Positions 56,432 to 64,000 of a DNA stretch of 64,000 nucleotides are shown here, in pieces (within the stretch, counting starts at the first letter, position 1; every line of letters starts with the position of its first letter). Source of the DNA: Cephalotrichum gorgonifer. Lineage: Eukaryota > Ascomycota > Sordariomycetes > Microascales > Microascaceae. The stretch is from the NCBI GenBank assembly GCA_900312665.1, contig ONZQ02000002.1, forward strand, positions 3,001,863 through 3,065,862, given 5' to 3'. The translations under genes and the position numbers were made by a program. Below the pieces are notes generated by a model that saw only the letters and a program-made list of their open reading frames with translations, ran no database searches and was not told the origin of the DNA.

Positions 56432-57760
56432 ATGTCAGGCGTCGCCGAGAAGGCGCGCTTCTACCTGGAACGCTCCGTTCCACAGCTCCGAGAATGGGAA
56501 GAGAAGGAAATCTTCACAAAGGTACGGAGAGTCGTCCTCGTCCCTCCCTCGCCCCTCTCCTTCCTCTTTCTGCCTAATCTACGACGGGCGTGACCGACCC
56601 CTTGCTGACGACGCCCCTGGAGACAGGATGAACTCCGCAACATAGTCCAGAAGCGAAACGACTTCGAGCACCGCGTCCTGTCCCAAGGCAACTCCCCCGC
56701 CGACTTCTCCGACTACGCGAAGTGGGAGCAGTCCCTCGACGCCCTCCGCCTCAAGCGCTGCGCGCGGCTGCACCTCCGCAACCTCAGCTCCGCACACGCG
56801 AGCCAGGGCCGCGTGCTCCAGATCTACGATCGCGGCGTGGAGCGGTACCCCTTCGCCCGCGACCTCTGGCTGGAGTACCTGGGCTACATGAACCGTGTCA
56901 AGGCCTCGAAGCGGTGGCGGCGCGTCATGACCCGCGCGCTGCGTTTCATGCCCCGCGACGGCGGGCTGTGGGTCATGGCCGCGAGGCGGTCCTCCACCAA
57001 CGGGGACATGGCGGGCGCCAGGAGCCTGTTCATGCGGGGGTGCCGGTTCTGCGTCGACGAGGGGACCGTGTGGGTCGAGTACGTCCGGTGCGAGATGGAG
57101 TGGCTCCAGAAGATGGACGCGAAGAAGGGTGGCGGCGCCAAGGCGGGCAGCCAGGAGGCCGCGAGGGACGACGAGGACGACGAGGACGAGATCCGCCTCG
57201 GGGGGAGCGACAGCGAAGACGAGGACGAGGACGGCGTCATCGCGCGGGACCCGGACGCCGTCGGTAGGGGGTCGTCCATCAAGCCGAAGAAGGTGTTCTC
57301 CGCCGAGACGAAGACCCAGCTGAAGCACAACCCCGCGCTCGACGGCGCCATACCGATGGCCATCTTCGACATCAGCCGGAAGCAGCCCTTCTTCTCCGCC
57401 GCCGTCGCGGAGCGTTTCTTCGACGTCGTGGCCGAGTTCGCCAGCTCCGTCCGCGCCGCACCCAAGATCCTCCAGCACATCCTCGACGCCATGCAGGAGG
57501 CGTACCCCGGGTCGGCGGAGGCCGGCTTCTGCTTCGTCCGGCAGCCGGTGGCCGGCGCGTCGCCGTTCACGCCCGAGTTCCCCCGCGGCCTGCGGGAGGT
57601 GTACGCAAGGCTTCAGCCGACGGTGGAGGCGAGCGTGGAGAAGGACGCCCTGCGGGAGAATCTGGTGGTTTGGGTGGAGGGGATACTGAAGCTGGAGGGA
57701 CTGGACGAGGCGATTGTGACGGTGTTGGAGCATATGAAGGGTCTTGCGAGCGCAGGCTGA
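56432..57760 (+). CDS. utp6: Utp6, U3 snoRNP / small-subunit processome protein
   Basis: I join exons 56432-56521 and 56627-57760 into 407 residues, close to fungal Utp6 length. Utp6 is part of the UTP-B complex of the 90S pre-ribosome in the nucleolus and is needed for 18S rRNA processing. The start SGVAEKARFYLERSVPQLREWEEKEIFTKDEL is the conserved N-terminus, split by the 105-nt intron (donor GTACGG, acceptor ACAG). HAT repeats follow: FSDYAKWEQSLDALRLKR, RVLQIYDRGVERYPFARDLWLEYLGYMNR and WVMAARRSSTNGDMAGARSLFMRGCRFC. An acidic insert rich in Asp and Glu lies at about residues 205-235. Confidence 0.94.
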
Positions 57761-58241
57761 TAGGCGTTTTGCTTTATAATCAATTCACGTCAATAATTCA
57801 TGCGAGGAACGAAACGAACGGTCTGGTCATAAAATTGCATCCATTTGCGCGCTCATCCCTTGCGTACTACCAGAGCTGTATTTACAAGGGTAGTTCACCG
57901 CTTCCTCCCTACTGGTCTGTCATGGTGTTTGGAGGGATGTTTGGAAAGTCTGTTGGTGAGGTGAAGGAGTTTGAGGATAGGGGGCTAAAGTTCGTTTGTC
58001 TTGTCTTGACTTGCATGTGGGAGGGTTCGGAGTGGCGTTCGAGGTAAGGCCAGGGAGGTCGACTGAGGCAAGGAGGCACAGGTGGTATGTACATGTACTC
58101 CTTCCTGCTTGAGTCGCGATCCGCCGAGTCTTGTTCCCAAAGCTCGAACATTATTTGCATGAGTATCCTGACATCCGGAAAAAGATAAACTCTTGTCCAT
58201 GTCGACATCTTTAGGCGTATATAATAACTCCTTCTCCAACC
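57761..58241. other. 3' flank of utp6 without a supportable gene
   Basis: AT-richer sequence of about 480 bases with only short, unremarkable open frames. Confidence 0.6.
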
Positions 58242-59216
58242 ATGTCTTCCTCGCCTCAAGTTCAACTTCCACACAAGATATTCACCCAGACCCACTTAGA
58301 CAGAGTAAGAACAAAAAGGAGCAATCGACAGACCCTTTCTTCTATCGGAATGTCAAATACTCCCTCTCCCAAGTCCACTCGATCTCGACCCTCCAACATA
58401 CGTAACATCCATCCTTTGCCGACAAACCTACTGCCGCACGTTCGACAGCCAAGCCAGACGCAACAGAGAAGAAGACCAGACCTCTCCTCCATCAGATCGC
58501 AAAACCTCCTATTTCCATGTCAACTGATTTTGACCTCCCTATGCTCGATCCTCCTTATCTCCAAGCCTACAACCGCACTTTCGAGACCACGGCGACTCTA
58601 GGCTACCTATCCAACATGCGCCGAGGTCCTTCCGAGTCTCGTAACCTCCCCCCTCGAAGTTTTCGCGCGCAGTACCTCGTGGGCTACGGCCACTACAGCA
58701 AACGCTGCAGGAATGTTCGTCTACACCAGCTCACGAAGGGGCGGGCGGGGTGGCGATTCCACCCTCCCCAGCTGGGACAGCCCTAGATCAGATCCGACGT
58801 TCCTCCAAGCGACGCGCGAGGCAAGATATGCTAAGACCGCGAGGGCTGTCCGGGATTCTTTCGAACAACAAGAGCAGCGGAAACACGAGCGCCGACTGCT
58901 CGAGCGCTGGATAGAAGCTACTGGTTCGCGGGGCCATCCTTGCCAGTGCCAGTGCCAGTGCCAGTGCCAGTGCCAGTGCCAGTGCCAGGACCAGGACCAG
59001 GATCAACCCCAGCTAGATGATGTTCCCGATCCCGATTCCAATCCCATGGAGCTTGAACCACCCCTCCCTATCGGCGCACAGGTGCAGCGTGTTCTGTCAT
59101 GCATTGCTTGGCTTGGCCTACCTTTTCTAATCCCGAGCTGGGTATATTATCGAATATCCCCTCATCGCACTGTTTGGCCTCTTTGGTTGGGAACAAGTCT
59201 TGGAACTATTTATTGA
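58242..59216 (+). pseudogene. Uncertain hypothetical locus with CQ-repeat, frame changes inside
   Basis: Three plus-strand open segments look protein-like but lie in different frames. They are 58242-58601 (Ser/Thr/Arg-rich), 58517-58786 (MSTDFDLPMLDPPYLQAYNR...) and 58713-59216. The last ends in a probable membrane segment (IAWLGLPFLIPSWVYY) and contains eight Cys-Gln pairs coded by a hexamer repeat. I see no good intron to join them; one frameshift near 58700-58713 would link the last two. The first part has a diverged copy near 61190-61345. It is most likely a decayed gene of an unknown local family. A real gene with small unrecognised introns or an assembly indel remains possible. Confidence 0.35.
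58941..58988 (+). repeat. (TGCCAG)8 hexamer tandem repeat
   Basis: Eight exact TGCCAG units are followed by two GACCAG units. In the frame of the 58713-59216 segment they code for Cys-Gln repeated eight times, then Asp-Gln. Confidence 0.95.
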
Positions 59217-60247
59217 GCGACCTTGGTGGGGGGGTTCTCTTTAGGTACCGAGATTATCTGCATAAAGGGTTTGAAAATGATGGTCCAACTGGCATTTATC
59301 GTGTTGACCCAACTAGGCGACGTCACTTGGAAGGGTTCCGACACCTGGTCCTTTATGGAACAGCTATTTTCGAGATTCCAATGGATTCTTGCGTGTTAGG
59401 GAAGAGAGCCGACGAGGACCGGAAATTAAGTCGTACATGTATACCGCAATAAAATTATTTTGACATCTTCTTTAGCAACACGCTTTCTCTCATCATCACC
59501 AGCCACCACCCCCCTGTCCTCAAGCTACAAACCCAAAACCATCTAGACAGAGAAAAATTATGCTCACCTCCCTATTCAATACCTCCTTCTGGAGTCCGCA
59601 GAATTCCATCACAAACACTTCATCGACTCCCCCACACTGGTCCCACAGCCATCTCCAAGTCATCGCCCTCGTATGTCAAGACATGGCCCATCCCTCGACT
59701 CAGATCCCGCAACGACCATCTTTAGAACTTCCGAATCCACGACGAATAGTGGTAACAACACGCTCGCCCGGCTCGGATGACAAGTCAGGGGCCTGTTGCT
59801 GACAAAGTTGACTGGAAACTGGGGCGTCTGGTGGAAGACCTTGCGCTCCCCAGCGGACCTCGTGCCCCAGCTATCTGAGTTTCAGTTAGGTAAACGTTAC
59901 AAATAGTGATCGTACGGGCGTTGGGAATTCTACTCACAGACATTGGGTTGGCGGCCACGATCTTGTGCCCCGACCATTCTCTGAATCTTTGGGTTTACCC
60001 GCTGGAGTTGGTATCAAACGCCAAGGCCTTGAAGACTCCCTAGATTGTTCAGGGTTCCCACCGGAGCCGGTATCGGACTCAACGATTGCTCGGCCGATAG
60101 GTTCCAGCAACCTATCCCCTGCGATGGTGAGGGCGAACGCCGTGGAGTGCCTGACGGCGACGTAGTCACGCCAAAACACGCCGCGTGATACCGGCTGCTC
60201 CTTCCACCGCTCATCTGCTTCGGAGGGATCGATTGCCGTAGTGGCCA
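59217..60247. other. Degenerate stretch with one doubtful minus-strand frame
   Basis: The minus frame 60248-59934 would code for 104 residues starting MATTAIDPSEADERWKEQPV and ends at a possible GTGAGT donor. I recognise nothing in it and could not find a convincing next exon. It may be a chance frame or a remnant. Confidence 0.3.
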
Positions 60248-61824
60248 TCACGACGCCCAGAGTAATGGCGAGAGAGTAGAAAGAGAGGGGGGAAGTAGAG
60301 GGAGAAGGGAGGGAAGAGGGGGAGGGGAGGAGAGGAGGCACACGAACGAACACTTGGAAAGTCATACTGTTCTTTTTTAATAAAAAAGAAGTAACGATAT
60401 CGCTTTGATGTTTTTAGGGGCGAATGTGAAAGGATGGAATGAAGGTGAGAGATTCAGGCGAGCGCAGTGTTAGTTAGAATATACAAACATTGTTGATTGG
60501 CGAACATGATGACGCTGTGATGATGACGGGAGTTTCGCTATTAATTGGGATGAATTGGAAGCGATGCGATGAAGGAGAGAGATTTCGTGGGAGCGCTGTG
60601 GTGTTAGAACAGATAAACATCATTCTCTGGCGATGGCCCTGCTCTCCTTCTTTCCTCTTGAAGGGACAGTCATGCATCTCCTTCCTACTCCCTCCTACTT
60701 CCTCCTGCCCCTCCCGACCCGCCGATCGGCAGATATGTTGGACCGGGACCGGGACCGGGAAGGGACGAAGGCCCGGGTGGGTTGCTTGGAAAGATGTACC
60801 TTCCCTGAGGTGTTTGGTAAAAGTGGAAAGTGCCATGTTTCTCCCGCAGCCTGCCCCCTTCTATCTGGAGAAGAACAAGATAACTTGGAGCAAAAGAAAA
60901 AGGGAAATTTCCCATCAGAGCAATGTTTAGCGAGACCTTCAAAGAACCGGATGGGCGCCATCTGGGCACTTGCTTCCCCCAATCCCCTTCCTTAACGCCG
61001 AGCCTGCGTAGTCCCAGCGGCGCCTCGCATCGTCACTGCCCCTCGTCCAATATTGATCCTGCATTCCGCCTCGTGGGCTAAAGGTGCTGAGCTACAGTTG
61101 CCCGTCCAAATCCCTGGCCCGAGTCTGGTGCAATGTTACCCCAGAGACCCAATCTGGCTGAGCTCCTGTTTTGTGCGGCATAAACATGCCTTCTCCAGCC
61201 ATACCTCCCTCACCTCAAGTTCGACTCTCACATTGAATGCTTACCCAAAAGAGCCCGGATAGAGAAAGAAAAAAGGAGCAATTCATAGACCCCTTCTCTT
61301 CAGAATTCCAAATCCTCCCACTCCCAAGCTCGTTCGATTTTGACCCTTGACCTTCTCTACCGAGTTCACTCGATTTCGGCCGCCCAACTCACTTCACATT
61401 CGTGTAGGACTGAGAGAAGAAATACTAGAAGAAAATTTCAAGAGGGACGCTGGATTGATATGGGAGTGTTGTATATTGGCTTTACTCGTCTGTAACGCCT
61501 AGTTTCTCTCTTCGCCCTCTGGGCGCTAGGCGTTGGATTGCCTAGTGGCTGCGTATAGACTCTCTCTTCCTTACGTCTTCATTTTTATCAAGATAACCTG
61601 CAGCCAGCGATGATCCCACGTGGGTAGGCTCTCAGTAGTAAATAATGCATAGTCTCAGGCACTTGTGGCTTATTGTGTCACTGGTGGCGTTTTGGCGTTG
61701 CACATATGTGCTCTCCTCCTTGTACGACTTCAGCCAGGCTCGCATCAAATCAAACCACAACACACCAACCTAGCAAGAAGACCTTCTATCGAATTTTGCC
61801 AGTATAGACCCAAACATCGCGGAT
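60248..61824. other. Gene-poor stretch with a decayed duplicate of the 58.2-kb locus
   Basis: No gene can be supported. Near 61190-61345 the sequence resembles 58235-58400 (see findings). The last about 250 bases before 61825 are AT-richer and would hold the promoter of the caspase-like gene. Confidence 0.5.
61190..61345 (+). repeat. Diverged copy of the 58235-58400 sequence
   Basis: Shared short blocks in the same order include CCTCAAGTTC, AAAAGGAGCAAT, AGACCC and CTCCCAAG. The copy has stops in the frame that is open in the first copy. The level of identity needs an alignment. Confidence 0.55.
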
Positions 61825-64000
61825 ATGGCTACCGAGAATGATCATATACTGACAATTGCCGGCAAGCTATCTGAGTACCGACCCCTACGGACGCAGCGGT
61901 ATGCTGCCGTAAATGTGCTCCTCATTACCTGGGCGGACCACGACTTCAAGCCCGGCTTTGACAAAGAAACGGACGACCTGAAGGACATGTTTTGCGAGAC
62001 CTTCAGATACGATGTCTGGCCATACAATATTCCATCCAAAGATGCCGAAAGAGCACTAAACGCCGGTGTCGCTCAGTTCGTCAAGAGGTTTGGCGACGAG
62101 GACAACCTCATCATCGTTTTCTACAGTGGGCATGGAGGGCAAGGGCAGGCGTCATAGAAGCTGCCCGACAGAGCATCGTGAATTCACTACATCGACCCGC
62201 TGGTTGCAAGGACGGCTCCTCTCCCCTGGATGGCAATATGTCACTCTCTGTTTTCAATACGGCTGATGTAGATGAGCTACTCCCGCTTCACATCGCGTCC
62301 TGGCTTGGGGAGGACGCACTAGTGATTCGGCTGCTCGAAACCACAGATCCAGGTGTCAAATCGGTTCTGGGATTCAACGCCGTGCACTTTGCTTGTCTAG
62401 GAGGCCATCTCTCAGTCCTTAGGATCCTGCTAGAGCACAATGTCCCACTGGTGGCGGCAGATTTCCGATCCATAACCGCCCTGCATCTAGCCATATTCTT
62501 CCCACCCGCAGACCTCGCACTTGCCGTGAGCCTCCTCCTCAACAAGGGATGCTCTTTGGAGGCCGTCACTTAGGGTGGGATTAAGTGGGACGCCCATGAC
62601 CTACGGCTTCACAGCACGCCAATCCAGTGGGCCATCACGGGGCGCTACAGGGATCTTGTACGGCTTCTGGTCTCCCACCAAAATAACTCACCACGGCTTG
62701 AGTGGCTTTTTGGTGCTATTGGACATTTCTACTGGGAAATACTTGAAGATCCACTCCCCTACTTCAGAGACGGCAGCCTGGAAACCTACGACCCTTTGAC
62801 TAGACTGCAGACCATACATGTGCCTTTCTGTCATTGGATCGCCCACGGCAAAGATCAACTGCATGCGGTTCAAAAGACCGTCCAGTTATGCAACGACAAT
62901 GGGCTCTTGGGTTTTGAGCCAGACGGATCATCGCACCTCGAGGGCATCCTGAGCAACGCAAACTCGGCGGGAGACTTTGAGTTGATTGATGCCATCCTGT
63001 CGGTCGCTTTAGCGGGATACGTGAAGCACAGAGCCCCCGGTCGTTTTGCTAGTGGGCCTGCGTTGGCTATTGCGCTGCAACAGGCCGGCAACAAGCAAGC
63101 TTGGCATGGCACAATAGCTAAGATGGCCGACTTTTACAGTCTCGAAGAACTCGAGGATGGCCGGGTTTGCCGTGACGGTAGCTTTCTGAGCGCGGCTGTT
63201 TTCTCCGATAGTGTGGTTGGGGCGCGCGTCTTACTAGAGAGAGGAGTAGACGTCAACCGGCCATATGTCGCAGTGGGGAGGGTCATGGGGGTTGTGATTC
63301 ATCAATGCCTCAGTTACCAAAGCTCACCCGAAATGCTATCACTCTTGGTAGAGTTCGGCGCAGACCTTTTAGCCAAGGACCCTATTCTTCCCATAACGCC
63401 ACTGCAATGGCTCCTCAGTGGCCGTCTTCAGACGGACGATATGCTCGGAATCCTCCTGAAAGGCGATCAGCCTGACCAAGTATACATCGAAGCTCTGCAC
63501 AGAACATTTAGATCTCAGTTGATTGAGCTCCAGGCGATCGAACCGTCCTCACCTAGGTCTAATAGCCAGGCGGGCAAGGAGCGTCAGTACCGTGTTGACC
63601 TCAAGGAACAGTTCCGGCGCGTGCTCACGCACCCTCGACTCGTGCGCTACATAGACAGCACGGAGGATGAGCACGGAGCCACGTTGATTCAGCAGGCAGC
63701 GTATGTTCTCCACAGTTCCAGCGTCAGACTCTTGCTGGACGCGGGTGCCGACGCGGGGCGAGCGTTCCATCATGGTAGCTACTCGGCGCTCCCGCTACAA
63801 ATCGCATATACACAGGCTAGAGGCCTCTACGCCGCCAAGCAGCAACTTTTGGAGAGTTTCTCTGAGTCGAGCCGCCGCCGCGCAGGCCAGGCGATGGAGG
63901 TGGCCAAAGAGCTTCTAAAGTGGCACGTCGCTCGCGGTGATGGTGTCTTTCACGGCATTACAGAGCTGCACCTTGCCTGCCGAATGGCGGATGGGGAGAG
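61825..64000 (+). pseudogene. Broken caspase-like / ankyrin-repeat gene, runs off the right edge
   Basis: The frame from ATG 61825 codes for about 110 residues that match the N-terminal half of the fungal caspase-like (peptidase C14) domain: ILTIAGKLSEYRPLRTQRYAA, VNVLLITWADHDF, LKDMFCETFRYDVWPYNIPS and DNLIIVFYSGHGG, with the catalytic-type histidine. It ends at TAG 62153-62155. From about 62130 another frame takes over with ankyrin repeats: LLPLHIASWLGEDALVIRLLE, FNAVHFACLGGHLSVLRILLEHN and SITALHLAIFFPPADLALAVSLLLNKG. This frame meets TAG 62571-62573 in mid-repeat and then stays open for about 1.4 kb to the window edge with more ankyrin units (STPIQWAITGRYRDLVRLLV, FLSAAVFSDSVVGARVLLERGVDVN, SSVRLLLDAGADAG, HGITELHLACRMADG). 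The caspase segment with the catalytic Cys is missing. So a deletion or frameshift plus a nonsense change have disabled it, unless the assembly is at fault. Confidence 0.7.

Noticed and set aside
62526..62573. A 48-nt intron (GTGAGC...CTTAG) that would remove the TAG in the ankyrin gene
   Set aside because: The removed part codes for well-formed ankyrin sequence (VSLLLNKGCSLEAV), no branch point is visible, and the length is very short.

Overview
This window is a piece of a filamentous ascomycete genome (Pezizomycotina, probably Sordariomycetes). The evidence is fungal-type short spliceosomal introns (about 60-130 nt, GTRNGT donors, CTRAC-like branch points), GC-rich codon use in the conserved genes, and families typical of these fungi: a HET-domain protein, a 2EXR protein, a fungal ULD ubiquitin-like protein, a caspase-like/ankyrin gene and a secreted FAD oxidase. 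The right edge cuts through a gene, and one run of Ns (49810-49931) marks an assembly gap.

Left part (1-20 kb, accessory). A small secreted six-cysteine protein with a Kex2-type site and a 12-nt micro-exon (1306-1801) is followed by about 3 kb of AT-rich gene-free DNA. Then come an intronless DUF2278/lamin-tail protein (5018-6094), a three-exon Helo-like/ULD gene whose frame runs through one TAG into a nuclear-localisation-like basic cluster and a degenerate tandem of Sin3-type PAH repeats (7509-9496), a PLC-like phosphodiesterase (10264-11718), a secreted BBE-type FAD oxidase (13696-15717), a 2EXR-domain protein (minus, 16013-17907) and a small probably GPI-anchored protein (minus, 19281-20010).

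Middle part (21-39 kb, conserved housekeeping). VPS41 (HOPS complex) and APC1 (anaphase-promoting complex) are divergent. eIF3e and mitochondrial ribosomal protein mL49 are divergent. They are followed by SWI1, the ARID and poly-Q subunit of SWI/SNF. I reconstructed the exons of all of these.

Right part (39-64 kb). About 6.2 kb upstream of SWI1 holds no gene I can support. It ends near a tRNA-like fold and a HET-domain gene. A tRNA-Val(AAC) with a 16-nt intron follows, then a cytochrome P450 whose second intron holds the assembly gap, the seven-exon CWH43 GPI-remodelling gene, and UTP6 (ribosome biogenesis). The last 6 kb is decayed accessory sequence: an unclear locus with a CQ-repeat, a diverged second copy of its 5' part 3 kb away, and a broken caspase-like/ankyrin-repeat gene that runs off the window.

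The most interesting material is among the likely immunity-type or non-self-recognition genes: the ULD gene joined in frame to a PAH module across a single TAG, and the caspase-like/ankyrin gene that lost its catalytic-cysteine segment and carries another in-frame TAG. Both stops are consistent with C-to-T change at CpA, the signature of repeat-induced point mutation.
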